49,922 nt of DNA from Ignavibacteriales bacterium (GCA_020061465.1 JAGUYG010000045.1:1-49922); one strand, 5' to 3'; positions 16,132 to 24,226 are shown, numbered from the stretch's first letter. Notes: a model not told the origin generated them from the sequence alone. Program-made: numbers and translations.

Positions 16132-16159
16132 TTTGACGTTTCACATTTGACATTTCACT
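16132..16159. repeat. Solo array of 7-nt repeats upstream of rdgB
   Basis: TTTGACG, TTTCACA, TTTGACA and TTTCACT follow at an exact 7-base period and end 6 bases before the rdgB ATG. The style and placement match the right arms of the four-helix-bundle cassettes. No complementary partner was found in 16057-16131, so it may be a scar of a lost cassette or an unrelated microsatellite. Confidence 0.65.
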
Positions 16160-16165
16160 TTTAAA

Positions 16166-16747
16166 ATGATTAAAGAAATAATTTTTGCATCAAAGAATCG
16201 GGGAAAGATTGAAGAGGTTAAAAAAATTTTAGGGGAACAAAATTTTATAATTCGATCTCTGCTCGATTATGAAAATTTTCCTGACATTGAAGAAACCGGA
16301 AATACATTCGAAGAAAACGCAAAATTAAAAGCTGCGGCTGTTTACAAAAAGTTTAACATGCCTGTTATCGCCGATGATTCAGGTTTAGCCGTTGAACAGC
16401 TTAAGGGTGCGCCCGGAGTTTATTCAGCTCGATATGCCGGTGAAAATGTTACTTATGAAGAGAATAATCGAAAGCTGATTGAAGAACTCAAATCGTTTCC
16501 CGAATCGCACAGAGCAAAGTTCCTATGTACTGCAGTGTATTTTGACGGAGAAAAATATATTATTGCTGCGGGTGAATTAAGCGGTAATATTATTTCAACT
16601 CCGCGCGGTACAAACGGATTTGGCTATGATCCTATCTTTATTCCCGAAGGCAGCCAATTAACCTTAGCCGAAATTTCATCCGAAGAGAAAAATAAAATAA
16701 GCCATCGTGCAAAGGCTTTTAACAAATTAAAACAAATGATTAAATGA
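16166..16747 (+). CDS. rdgB: XTP/dITP diphosphatase (RdgB/HAM1)
   Basis: It has the family hallmarks: FASKNRGKIEEVKKIL at the N-terminus, DDSGLAVEQLKGAPGVYSAR with the catalytic Asp pair, GTNGFGYDPIF, and the C-terminal ISHRAKAFNKL. The 193-residue length is standard. The enzyme hydrolyses non-canonical purine triphosphates (XTP, dITP, dHAPTP) to monophosphate and pyrophosphate, keeping them out of DNA. It starts 6 bases after a heptamer repeat array and lacks an obvious Shine-Dalgarno sequence. A lipoprotein gene follows 13 bases later. Confidence 0.95.
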   Translation: MIKEIIFASKNRGKIEEVKKILGEQNFIIRSLLDYENFPDIEETGNTFEENAKLKAAAVYKKFNMPVIADDSGLAVEQLKGAPGVYSARYAGENVTYEENNRKLIEELKSFPESHRAKFLCTAVYFDGEKYIIAAGELSGNIISTPRGTNGFGYDPIFIPEGSQLTLAEISSEEKNKISHRAKAFNKLKQMIK

Positions 16748-16760
16748 AACGGAGAGTAAC

Positions 16761-17549
16761 ATGAGAGAGAAATTACTTTCGGTTCTAACATTATGCCTGT
16801 TATCTTCTTTCTTCTTTTATGCATGTAAAGAAAGCACCACAACCGAACCGCCGCCAACAGATACAGCAAATTATTTTCCCAATAATGACGGCAATTATTA
16901 TAAGTACAATGTTGAACATACCGATTCCAATAATGCGAAGACCGTCGGAACAAGATCATCTTCATATCAAGGCACCAAAGTTTTAAGCGGCGTTACATAT
17001 CAAGTTCAGGTTGATACGCTTACTGTTTCTGGTTTCTCTTCAACTTCGGAATCTTATTTTCGCAAGCCGGACTTAGGAGTTTACTTCTTTATTGATACTA
17101 CCGGATTATCAGAAACTATTCCGGATACACTGCTGCAGTATATGACAATGGATAATGAATTAGCTGTATTATCCTTCCCGGTTCAAACCGGCAGGGGCTG
17201 GTCTGTCTTTAAGATGACGCTGCAATACGGACCGCTTACTTTCACGATTATTGATGTGCAGGCTTCTTATATGGATAAGGAAAATGTAACAATTTTAGTC
17301 CCCGGTGAAGAAAATAAGGAAGCTTATAAGATCAAGTACACGTTAACCCTAAATATTCCGAATCCACAAAATCCTCTGCAAACTATTGTAAGTAATTTTG
17401 AAGCTTATGCATGGATTGCTGGAAACATCGGAATAGTTAAATGGGAAGGAAACGGAACAATACTAAATGCATTTGCAGGCGGCGGCATCAGCTTTGCGGA
17501 TACGACGAACACCGTATCTCAAACTTTAACGCAGTATTCGATTAAATAA
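16761..17549 (+). CDS. Uncharacterised lipoprotein
   Basis: The signal ends in SSFFFYAC with lipid-attachment Cys22, followed by a flexible Thr/Pro-rich tether (KESTTTEPPPTD). The remaining 225 residues are predicted mostly beta: NYFPNNDGNYYKY, repeated GxxY/F strands, and a C-terminal AYAWIAGNIGIVKWEGNG. I do not recognise the family, though similar lipoproteins with a YFPxxxGNxYxY opening are frequent in this phylum. GGAGAG precedes ATG 16761. A perfect 11-bp hairpin follows the gene. Confidence 0.75.
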   Translation: MREKLLSVLTLCLLSSFFFYACKESTTTEPPPTDTANYFPNNDGNYYKYNVEHTDSNNAKTVGTRSSSYQGTKVLSGVTYQVQVDTLTVSGFSSTSESYFRKPDLGVYFFIDTTGLSETIPDTLLQYMTMDNELAVLSFPVQTGRGWSVFKMTLQYGPLTFTIIDVQASYMDKENVTILVPGEENKEAYKIKYTLTLNIPNPQNPLQTIVSNFEAYAWIAGNIGIVKWEGNGTILNAFAGGGISFADTTNTVSQTLTQYSIK

Positions 17550-17578
17550 TCCGATTAGGAGTAAGTTTTTTAGCTCTA

Positions 17579-17603
17579 TAGGTCAACTTGCCAAGTTGAC
17601 CTA
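17579..17603. terminator. Perfect 11-bp hairpin between convergent genes
   Basis: TAGGTCAACTT (17579-17589) and AAGTTGACCTA (17593-17603) are exact complements around GCC. On the plus strand CAAAAATTATT follows rather than a U-tract; on the minus strand AGAGCTAAAAAACTTAC follows. It sits between the lipoprotein gene and the converging T9SS gene, so a transcript-end role is likely but unproven. Confidence 0.55.
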
Positions 17604-17677
17604 CAAAAATTATTCATCACTCAAAACCTCCGAGGTTTTCACTGCGCAATTATTGCATAGCTAACCTCGGAGGTTTG
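17604..17677. repeat. CCTCCGAGG repeat, copy 1
   Basis: AAACCTCCGAGGTT (17624-17637) and AACCTCGGAGGTTT (17663-17676) are exact complements and form a long-loop hairpin. The first 45 bases are identical to 19273-19317. It lies just downstream of the first T9SS-tailed gene (minus strand) and may act as its terminator. Confidence 0.85.
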
Positions 17678-17716
17678 TAAACTTCACTATCGCATCAGGG
17701 TCTGTCCTCTGTAGTT

Positions 17717-18976
17717 TTAACGAAGGAGTATCATCTTCTTTGTTTCTACAAAACGCCCGGCTTTGAGCTGATAGAAATAAACTCCGCTTGTCAGATTGCT
17801 CGCAGCTCCAAAGGATCCTACGGAGAAATTAACTGAGTGAGTGCCGGCGGGTTTTTCCTCGTTAACAAGTGTTGCAATTTCACTTCCTAAGACATCGTAA
17901 ACTTTTAATGTTACAACAGTTGTTGTAGGAATGGTATACTTTATCGTTGTAACCGGATTGAAGGGATTTGGGTAATTTTGAAATAATGCAAATACTTTAG
18001 ATATTGCATCACTATTATCGTTCACCCAGGTAACGCCGCCGGTTGTTGTTTTTAGTATTGTTCCCTTATCTCCAACAGCATAGGCAACTTTTTCACTTAA
18101 GATTTGTACATTTCTTAAAAATTTATATTTGCCCGACGGTGCTTGCTGCACCCAGTGCTTTCCTCCATCGGATGTCCAATAAATGCTTCCCCCGTTTGAA
18201 ACTGTTACTGCATTTAATGTATCTAAGGCGTCAATGCTGTAAAAGGCATCGCTGTTATAAGGAAATGGAGTTTGCTTTATCCAAGTTTCTCCGCCATCTG
18301 TGGTTAAGTATATTCGCATATAAGTTCCGGTTATCCAACCGTAATTTTTGTTAACAAAATTTACATCAGTAAATCTAACTTCCTCGGGCAGTGGTATAAA
18401 CTTCCAGTTTTTTCCACCGTCACTTGTAAATAACAGTTGGTGGGATGAAATAGTATAGAGCGTAATGCTATCCAATACAGATAAACCCAAAAACCTTTCT
18501 CTCAATAATGAATCCGGTTGGACATATTCCCAGGTGAATCCGCTGTCTGTAGTTTTAATTATAGTTTGCAATCCAACTGCATAGGCATGCGTTCTGCTGC
18601 CAAATTTTATTTTTGATGCAAGACCTATTGTATCAACAAAAGGTTTCGTCCATGTTTTCCAGCCGTCTTCAGTTCTTCGAATAGAACCTAATATTAACAT
18701 ACTCAATTTTGTGTCATAGAAATCAAAACTTTGAGCGGCAGATGGGAATATAGTAGTTGTATCCCATGAGTCACCTCCATTAACTGTAAAGGCAAGTAGA
18801 AGATGTGTAAAGGGATCTATAGTGGTATTACTAAGAATCCAACCTGAGTCTGGCGAAAAAAAGTGCAAATCCCATACATTATGGCTTGAGTCGATTGGTT
18901 CTAATATTTGCCATCCACCCTGGCAGAATAAATAACTGGATAAAGCTAATATAAATATTAAGCATTTCTTTTTCAT
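17717..18976 (-). CDS. Secreted YCF48/BNR-propeller protein with T9SS type-A sorting tail, copy 1
   Basis: A signal peptide (MKKKCLIFILALSSYLFCQ) is followed by about seven propeller repeats with W-x-x-Q/L and DGGxxW/TTDGGETW motifs, as in YCF48-like and BNR proteins, and then a T9SS type-A tail. The tail starts at NYPNPFNPVTTIKY, contains VYDVLGSEIATLVNEEKPAG and ends SGVYFYQLKAGRFVETKKM plus ILLR. T9SS exports such proteins across the outer membrane and removes the tail. A frame open further upstream adds 7 residues; ATG 18976 was chosen because it opens a clean signal peptide. The role is unknown. It is a paralogue of the gene at 19356-20666. Confidence 0.88.
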   Translation of the reverse strand: MKKKCLIFILALSSYLFCQGGWQILEPIDSSHNVWDLHFFSPDSGWILSNTTIDPFTHLLLAFTVNGGDSWDTTTIFPSAAQSFDFYDTKLSMLILGSIRRTEDGWKTWTKPFVDTIGLASKIKFGSRTHAYAVGLQTIIKTTDSGFTWEYVQPDSLLRERFLGLSVLDSITLYTISSHQLLFTSDGGKNWKFIPLPEEVRFTDVNFVNKNYGWITGTYMRIYLTTDGGETWIKQTPFPYNSDAFYSIDALDTLNAVTVSNGGSIYWTSDGGKHWVQQAPSGKYKFLRNVQILSEKVAYAVGDKGTILKTTTGGVTWVNDNSDAISKVFALFQNYPNPFNPVTTIKYTIPTTTVVTLKVYDVLGSEIATLVNEEKPAGTHSVNFSVGSFGAASNLTSGVYFYQLKAGRFVETKKMILLR

Positions 18977-19031
18977 AATATTTGCTGAATAAGGCAAAAC
19001 AATTTTACAATTGCTCTGCCCTTGTAATAAT

Positions 19032-19289
19032 TTATTTTAGCAATAATAATTTTTTAGATGCGGTAAAAATATTTTTAGTTTTTAATCCCACCTCACTAAT
19101 TCTACAAATATATAAACCACTTGTTAAGTTATTACCTATACCGTTGCTGCTGAACATATAATTATGTACACCGAAGGTTAATATATTATCTTCAAAAATT
19201 TGTAACAATAGCACAGATTCCGATACACAGGCTATTCGCCTATTCTGTGCTGCGAATTGATTAACCAGCACACAAAAATTATTCATCAC
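19032..19289 (-). pseudogene. Decayed fragment ending in a T9SS sorting tail
   Basis: The 85-codon frame has a low-quality N-terminal half that reads through the CACAGATTCC and CCTCCGAGG repeats. Its last 35 residues resemble the end of a T9SS tail: NLTSGLYICRISEVGLKTKN, then a SKKLLLLK end before the stop. The usual YPNPFNP start and AxLVN core are missing. It is best read as the stump of a third tailed gene between the two intact paralogues. The two repeats inside it show that its original upstream part has been lost. Confidence 0.6.
19212..19249. repeat. CACAGATTCC hairpin repeat, copy 1
   Basis: This 38-base element starts CACAGATTCCGAT, contains ATTCGCC and ends TTCTGTG. The same 38-base element recurs at 20943-20980 with a few substitutions. 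Both copies sit a short distance before a CCTCCGAGG repeat, so the two repeats travel as one composite. Confidence 0.7.
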
Positions 19290-19346
19290 TCAAAACCTCC
19301 GAGGTTTTCACTGCGCATTAGTCACGCCGCTAACCTCGGAGGTTTG
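19273..19346. repeat. CCTCCGAGG repeat, copy 2
   Basis: It is identical to copy 1 over the first 45 bases, then carries GCATTAGTCACGCCGCTAA before the second arm AACCTCGGAGGTTT. It lies directly downstream of the second T9SS-tailed gene (minus strand), 10 bases from its stop, and may serve as terminator. Confidence 0.85.
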
Positions 19347-19355
19347 TAAATTTTA

Positions 19356-20666
19356 TTACCGCATTAATATCATTTTTTTCGTTTGAGAGTATTTGCCTGA
19401 GGAAATTGTGTAGAAATATACTCCGCTTGGTAAATTGCTTGCGGTGAAATTAACCGTGTAAGTGCCGGCGGGTTTTACTTCGTTAACAAGCGTCGCTAAT
19501 TCTCTGCTGAGGATATCGTAAACTTTAATTATTACTTTACCATCTGCGGGTAGAGAATATTTGATGGTTGTCACCGGATTAAACGGATTTGGATAGTTTT
19601 GGTATAAAATATATTCTTTTTGGGATTGTGTTCCTTCGTTAATAGAAGTTGTACTTCGGTTTGTCGTTTTGAGAATTAATCCGCTGGCACCTACTGCATA
19701 AGCTACATCCTTATTGATTATTTGAACACTCTCAATTCTGGGAAAAACATTGCGGGGAATTTGTTCAACCCATGTCTTGCCACTATCATCCGTTCTAAAA
19801 ATTGCACCTTGAGTGGAAGAAACAATTGCTGTAGAGTAATCTAAGGCATCGATGCTGTTAAATGCATCACTCATAGTTGGCTTCGGTGATTGATCCTCCC
19901 ATTTTTTTCCTCCGTTGGTAGTTCTTAATATTGTGCGGTATTCTCCGATAATCCATCCGTAGTCTTTGTCTATAAATTTTATATCTACCATTCGTGGATA
20001 TCCGGGTGGAAATATAATTTCCTTCCAGCTATCCCCGCCATCTGATGTAGAAACTAATTGTGTGCTTGAAAGACAAAAAACAGTATCATCATTAACAACC
20101 GATAATCCAGAATAAAGTTCGTACGAATGGATAAACTCAGGCTGTTTTAGTTTCCATGTTAAACCGGCATCGGTTGACTTAAGTATAGTTCCTTGGGTTC
20201 CGCTTCCCCAAACAATACTATCGCTAGCGAAATCCATTCTACCGATCGATCCACCACCAATTGAGCCAACCGATACTGCTTTTTCCCATGTTTGACCCCT
20301 ATTTATGGTACGAATTACTGCACCTTCTCCTGTTAGTCCTACTTGACCATCATTATTAAAAGTGATAAATAAACCTCTACCCATTTGAATTATAGTAGTA
20401 TCCCAATTTAAAAAACTATTTTTTGTATATGCTATTACATTTCTATTTCCATTTCCGATACGCGTCATGCTGCAAATCCAACCTGTACTATCATTAAAAA
20501 AATGTAAGTCGTAAAAACGCGCGTAAATCGAATCAGGCAATGGTATTTGCTGCCAAACATAGTTTTGTTCAATTAAACGCGGGCTGAAAGTAAATGAAAG
20601 TAATAAACAAAAAGGAAAAAAAAGCAGCCATTTAAATTTTTCACTAACCTTATACATCATTTTCAA
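19356..20666 (-). CDS. Secreted YCF48/BNR-propeller protein with T9SS type-A sorting tail, copy 2
   Basis: A signal anchor lies at residues about 12-30 after MKMMYKVSEKFKW. The body has BNR/YCF48-type repeats (RTINRGQTWEKAV, KSTDAGLTWKLKQP, TSDGGDSWKEI, RTTNGGKKWEDQ, RTDDSGKTWVEQ), consistent with a seven-bladed propeller. The T9SS tail begins NYPNPFNPVTTIKY, has VYDILSRELATLVNEVKPAG and ends PSGVYFYTISSGKYSQTKKM plus ILMR. Similarity to copy 1 runs the whole length but is moderate, so this is an old duplication. Exported protein of unknown role, probably surface-bound or released. Confidence 0.88.
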   Translation of the reverse strand: MKMMYKVSEKFKWLLFFPFCLLLSFTFSPRLIEQNYVWQQIPLPDSIYARFYDLHFFNDSTGWICSMTRIGNGNRNVIAYTKNSFLNWDTTIIQMGRGLFITFNNDGQVGLTGEGAVIRTINRGQTWEKAVSVGSIGGGSIGRMDFASDSIVWGSGTQGTILKSTDAGLTWKLKQPEFIHSYELYSGLSVVNDDTVFCLSSTQLVSTSDGGDSWKEIIFPPGYPRMVDIKFIDKDYGWIIGEYRTILRTTNGGKKWEDQSPKPTMSDAFNSIDALDYSTAIVSSTQGAIFRTDDSGKTWVEQIPRNVFPRIESVQIINKDVAYAVGASGLILKTTNRSTTSINEGTQSQKEYILYQNYPNPFNPVTTIKYSLPADGKVIIKVYDILSRELATLVNEVKPAGTYTVNFTASNLPSGVYFYTISSGKYSQTKKMILMR

Positions 20667-20669
20667 CCA

Positions 20670-20726
20670 CTATTTTATTAACAATAACTTCTTAGAAGAT
20701 ATAAAAATTGAATTGGTATAAGTGTT
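20670..20726 (-). pseudogene. Remnant of a T9SS tail (last 18 codons)
   Basis: Read on the minus strand, this stretch gives NTYTNSIFISSKKLLLIK and a stop, preceded by an in-frame TAG. The SSKKLLLIK end matches the ASKKLLLLK end of the fragment at 19032-19289 and is a normal T9SS tail terminus. Nothing else of the gene remains upstream, so this is a scar of another lost paralogue. Confidence 0.5.
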
Positions 20727-20942
20727 CTAATTAAGTCTTTCATAATACCACCCCAAAAATTTAATTAGTAAATAATAGGAGATATAAAGGTTCTAATAAA
20801 GTTTATTGTTTCCTTATCTCCTTTCAAAAGCAAACTAATATATTTTTATGGAATAAGCAATGATTTTTATTTTCAGCACTGCATTTATTATTGTTCATAA
20901 ATGTCTCGCGGCGAAATTTGTCTGCCGATTTATTTACCCATG

Positions 20943-20980
20943 CACAGATTCCGATGCGCAAGCGATTCGCATAATCTGTG
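20943..20980. repeat. CACAGATTCC hairpin repeat, copy 2
   Basis: CACAGATT (20943-20950) pairs with AATCTGTG (20973-20980). It is the second copy of the 38-base element at 19212. The 215 bases between the tail remnant and this repeat are AT-rich and hold nothing else I recognise. Confidence 0.7.
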
Positions 20981-20997
20981 ATATAACATGATTAATA

Positions 20998-21052
20998 ATA
21001 AAACCTCCGAGGTTTTCAGAGCGCATTAGTCACGCCGCTAAACTGGGAAGTA
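20998..21052. repeat. CCTCCGAGG repeat, copy 3, decayed
   Basis: The first arm AAAACCTCCGAGGTTTT and the middle GCGCATTAGTCACGCCGCTAA match copy 2, but the second arm has drifted to CTAAACTGGGAAGT. A clean second arm (GCTAACCTCGGAGGTTT) reappears at 21236-21252, on the far side of an inserted element. Confidence 0.7.
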
Positions 21053-21053
21053 G

Positions 21054-21237
21054 GCTGTAAAATATGAAGGGATTGAAAAAAATTATTTCATCCCATTTCG
21101 GTCATATAACTTTTTGTGAAATTTAGTGTCTTTGTGCATTAGTGGCAAACAATAGCCACCAAGACTCTAAGACACAAAGAACACACTAAGAAAAATGGTC
21201 CGATAAAATTTTCAAATTTTCTCTAATATTTTACAGC
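21054..21237. mobile_element. 184-bp MITE-like element with 12-bp terminal inverted repeats
   Basis: GCTGTAAAATAT (21054-21065) and ATATTTTACAGC (21226-21237) are exact complements at the ends. The interior holds a hairpin-like segment of TTTGTG/CACAAAG and AGTGGC/GCCACC words, related to the hairpin at 36599-36706. There is no coding potential. No unambiguous target-site duplication was seen. The element separates the first part of a CCTCCGAGG repeat from a fresh second arm, as expected of an insertion. Confidence 0.55.
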
Positions 21238-21262
21238 TAACCTCGGAGGTTTATAAATTTTA

Positions 21263-21309
21263 TTACCGCATTAATATCATTTTTTTTGTTCAACAGGGTT
21301 GCAATTTCT
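21263..21309 (-). pseudogene. Scar of a third T9SS-tailed gene
   Basis: On the minus strand the last codons read KKMILMR and stop, the same end as the gene at 19356. Immediately upstream, in a shifted frame, EIATLLN matches the core of a T9SS tail. Everything between the core and the end has been deleted. The order tail end, CCTCGGAGG arm is the same as at the two intact genes. Confidence 0.5.
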
Positions 21310-21381
21310 CAATCGTTGTTAACATTCACATGTTTCATGGTTTGAAAGAAAATTGTGATGGTGTTCAATTAACTGCATGTA

Positions 21382-22077
21382 TTATTTTACCGCAACAATA
21401 ACCTGCACAATCCCCATGGTTAGATCATAACTATCAATCTTACTGAAGCCCGAATTTCTTAAAAGTCCGGGCAGATTTATTTTTTCATCAAACTCTTCTA
21501 CTGATTCAGGCAGATATTTGTATGCTTCCTTATCGCCTGAAATTATTCCGCCGATTACAGGCAGAATTTTTTTGAAGTAAAATTTATAAAGGGAACTAAA
21601 GATTTTATTCTCCGGCATCTTAAATTCTAGTATAGTGGCTTTACCGCCTGCTTTAAGTATTTCGTAAAAACAATTGAATCCTTTTTGGATATCGTAAAAA
21701 TTGCGTACGCCGAAAGCAACGGTAATGTTGGTTACAGATTCTCTTTTTAGCGGAATCATCTCTGCAACCATTTGTAAGCAGTTTCCTTTTATCCACGGAC
21801 TTTTTTGATGAAAGAGTTTCAACATGTTTAATGAATAATCTGCACCGAAGATTTTTTTTACCCCCATCTTCCTTGCATAAATTGCAACATCCCCGGTTCC
21901 GCACGCAACGTCAAGAAGGATTGAATCGGAATTTAAACCGGAAAGTTTGAGGGCTTTTTTCCTCCAATAATTATCCATACCAAAGCTGAGCAGATGATTT
22001 AACAAATCGTATCTGTTGGCAATCGAATCAAAAATTCTCTTAACTTTTGTTTTCTTTTCTTTCATTCCAATTATCAT
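21382..22077 (-). CDS. ubiE: Demethylmenaquinone methyltransferase (UbiE/MenG)
   Basis: This is a class I SAM-dependent methyltransferase of 231 residues with the UbiE signatures: IANRYDLLNHLLSFGMDNYW near the start, the SAM motif LLDVACGTGDVA, NITVAFGVRNFYDIQKGF and a C-terminal YDLTMGIVQVIVAVK. It performs the last step of menaquinone synthesis, methylating demethylmenaquinone. Its start directly abuts the stop of the PAP2 gene (1-base spacing or less), so it is the last gene of an rsmA-PAP2-ubiE minus-strand run. Confidence 0.95.
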   Translation of the reverse strand: MIIGMKEKKTKVKRIFDSIANRYDLLNHLLSFGMDNYWRKKALKLSGLNSDSILLDVACGTGDVAIYARKMGVKKIFGADYSLNMLKLFHQKSPWIKGNCLQMVAEMIPLKRESVTNITVAFGVRNFYDIQKGFNCFYEILKAGGKATILEFKMPENKIFSSLYKFYFKKILPVIGGIISGDKEAYKYLPESVEEFDEKINLPGLLRNSGFSKIDSYDLTMGIVQVIVAVK

Positions 22078-23028
22078 CTAATGTTTTGCGTAGTCAAATT
22101 CTTCCTCGTTCTTAAATCTTTTCCACCAGTTAAAAACATGCTTGCCTGACCAAACAGAAAAAATCATAAAAACTAATCCGCCTATTAAATCTATTACGTA
22201 GTGATACCACAAGTAAACAGTAGCAAAAATCAACAGAGTTCCTACAGGAAGAAAGAAGTATTTCGATCTGCTTTTCATTTTTACTGAAAGATACATTACT
22301 ACAAGAGTTATCATCGTATGCCCGCTCGGGAAAACATCGCGCTGTACATAATCCGCAGGATTTGAAGTGCCGGATGGAATCGATTCACCGGTATTGACTA
22401 TCTCGCGTAAAAAATTAGTCAGCCACAATCCCGGTAAATCTGTGTTGATCGTTTCGAAGTTGTGCAAAGTAAATCTGGGTCCAACACCCGGTAAAGCAAA
22501 GTAACCTATGTATGAAAGGAAGAATCCATACACGACAGAAAATATTGCAAACTCAAGTGCTAAGTATCGATTCTTTCTTAATAATGCTATGCCAAAGATT
22601 ATCGGCAGAAAGTAAAATGATCCGTAAACTATTTGCAGTATCTCTGTTAAAAGGGGAAAGGAGTACTGATGCAAAAAGTGAGTGGGATCTGTTCCAAAAA
22701 TCCATCTATCTGCCGCAATAAACAGCTCGTCAAAATCTTGCTGTCTTATTGGCTTTATCATAAAATAAAGTTCTTTGAATGTAATCAAAATCAGAGGGGC
22801 GATATACCAATAGTGGATGATCCTCCACACCCTGCGGTCATAATTGGCAGTTAAATAGGAAATTAAAAATGTAAAAGAGATTATCAGCACATTGAGCAGT
22901 ACGAACAATTTCCAATACTCAAGTCTGCTGCTGAAAACTACGTTTGCGATTGTAAGGAGAATAAAAAAGATAACAACTACAAAATCATACGATTTAAGAT
23001 TCGAGATGAGAAATTTAATTTTATTCAT
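22078..23028 (-). CDS. PAP2 superfamily membrane phosphatase/transferase (Aur1-like)
   Basis: About seven membrane helices are visible. The PAP2 motifs are FPSGHTM and WYHYVIDLIGG, with the two catalytic His and the Asp. The spread, multi-helix layout resembles the inositol-phosphotransferase/Aur1 branch more than small PAP2 enzymes. It should act on lipid phosphates or phospho-lipid head groups at the outer face of the inner membrane. The frame is open to a TTG at 23067 that overlaps the rsmA stop; ATG 23028 gives the better start because the membrane helices begin shortly after it. Confidence 0.85.
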   Translation of the reverse strand: MNKIKFLISNLKSYDFVVVIFFILLTIANVVFSSRLEYWKLFVLLNVLIISFTFLISYLTANYDRRVWRIIHYWYIAPLILITFKELYFMIKPIRQQDFDELFIAADRWIFGTDPTHFLHQYSFPLLTEILQIVYGSFYFLPIIFGIALLRKNRYLALEFAIFSVVYGFFLSYIGYFALPGVGPRFTLHNFETINTDLPGLWLTNFLREIVNTGESIPSGTSNPADYVQRDVFPSGHTMITLVVMYLSVKMKSRSKYFFLPVGTLLIFATVYLWYHYVIDLIGGLVFMIFSVWSGKHVFNWWKRFKNEEEFDYAKH

Positions 23029-23063
23029 CAATAAGAAATCATCTTTACGTTGAGTATTAAAAG

Positions 23064-23855
23064 TCAAGTTTTATGTTGATTATTCTTCGCGAGGGCAAAT
23101 AAAGCAAGCCGTCTAAAATCGTCGATGTCAAGCTGTTCGGCACGCAGCGTCAAATCAATTCCGCAACTTTCAAAATCAACCTCTGCAAATATACTATTAC
23201 TCAACGAATTTTTTAGCGTCTTCCGCCTGTTCCCAAAGGATGCTTTCACTATTTGAATAAAAGTTTTTCTTTCCTTCGGATCGGGCAAATCATCTTTGAA
23301 AAATAAATGAACCAAAGCCGAATATACCTTAGGCTTAGGATAGAAAACGTTGGGCGAGACTTTAAAGCATATTCTGATATCCGCAAAGTAATTTAGAATT
23401 ACGGACAAAATTCCATAATCTTTTGTGCCTTTTATTGCGGTCATTCTTTTTGCCACTTCATATTGAACAAGCAGAACAGAATCCTTAATTATATCCGCAT
23501 TTTCAATCATTTTAAAAAGTATAGGGGAAGTCAGATTGTAGGGGATGTTTCCCGCTATACGCAGCTTTTTGTTGTATTTAAAATAGAGTGATGTAAGGTC
23601 GACTTCAAGAAAATCATTATTAATTATTTGTGCTTGAGGAAAATTTGTTTTTAATCCGGGGATAACCCGGGTATCAATTTCTACTAAAGTAAGCGCGGTT
23701 CTGCGTTCGTATAATAATTTAGTCAAAGCGCCGTACCCCGGACCAATCTCGATTATGTGTTCGTCCTGTTGAGGATTTATTTCTTCAACAATCTTTCGTA
23801 AGATGTTTGAATCATGAAGGTAATTTTGACCGAAACGTTTTAAAGGTTTTCTCAT
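23064..23855 (-). CDS. rsmA: 16S rRNA dimethyladenosine transferase (RsmA/KsgA)
   Basis: The family order is clear: KRFGQNYLHDSNILRKI, SAM motif IEIGPGYGALTKLL, ending of the SAM site NNDFLEVDL, catalytic NIPYNLTSPILFKM, and KVSPNVFYPKPKVYSALV. It dimethylates two adjacent adenosines near the 3' end of 16S rRNA during 30S maturation. The 263-residue length is standard. It is the first gene of the minus-strand run and is divergent from the ROK gene, separated by a repeat-rich 371-base intergenic region. Confidence 0.96.
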   Translation of the reverse strand: MRKPLKRFGQNYLHDSNILRKIVEEINPQQDEHIIEIGPGYGALTKLLYERRTALTLVEIDTRVIPGLKTNFPQAQIINNDFLEVDLTSLYFKYNKKLRIAGNIPYNLTSPILFKMIENADIIKDSVLLVQYEVAKRMTAIKGTKDYGILSVILNYFADIRICFKVSPNVFYPKPKVYSALVHLFFKDDLPDPKERKTFIQIVKASFGNRRKTLKNSLSNSIFAEVDFESCGIDLTLRAEQLDIDDFRRLALFALAKNNQHKT

Positions 23856-23862
23856 GATTTTA

Positions 23863-23980
23863 AATTGTCAAATTGATGAACTGTTGCGTTGCTGCCTAAT
23901 CAAATTGCTAAACTATTAAACTGTTAACTTGTTATTGACAATTAAGCAATTTGACTATTAAACAATTAAACTGCAGCAAA
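23863..23980. repeat. AT-rich imperfect repeat cluster upstream of rsmA
   Basis: Words of the type CAAATTG, CTATTAAACTG and CAATTAAACTG recur at roughly 9-10 base spacing. TCAAATTGCT (23900-23909) is an exact complement of AGCAATTTGA (23945-23954), enclosing a related stretch. There is no ORF. It recalls the short-period arms of the cassettes at 6 and 9 kb, here with no gene between, so an emptied site is possible. Confidence 0.45.
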
Positions 23981-24097
23981 TTTAATACTATTTTCTTCAT
24001 GAGGCGTATCTAAAAAGGTTTTATTTGGAAATTTTGTATTGAAGAACTTCTAAAAATCAAAACATCTCCTTAGTAAAAATACCTTTTTTCGGAACGA

Positions 24098-24115
24098 TCC
24101 CGAATGCTTTCGGGA
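24098..24115. repeat. TCCCGAA/TTCGGGA hairpin next to a CGGAACGATC word
   Basis: TCCCGAA (24098-24104) pairs with TTCGGGA (24109-24115) around TGCT. Immediately before it is CGGAACGATCC, the same word found in both 96-bp terminal repeats, which suggests a shared repeat family. The rest of 24116-24226 is AT-rich with nothing else recognised. Confidence 0.55.
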
Positions 24116-24226
24116 AGAGAAGACTCATTCATTTTTAATTTATATTAATTATTTTAATTAAATTTAATTTTTTATAATTTTCTGCCGGCAACCATCTTTT
24201 ATTACACACAACTCAGAGAGGCTAAG

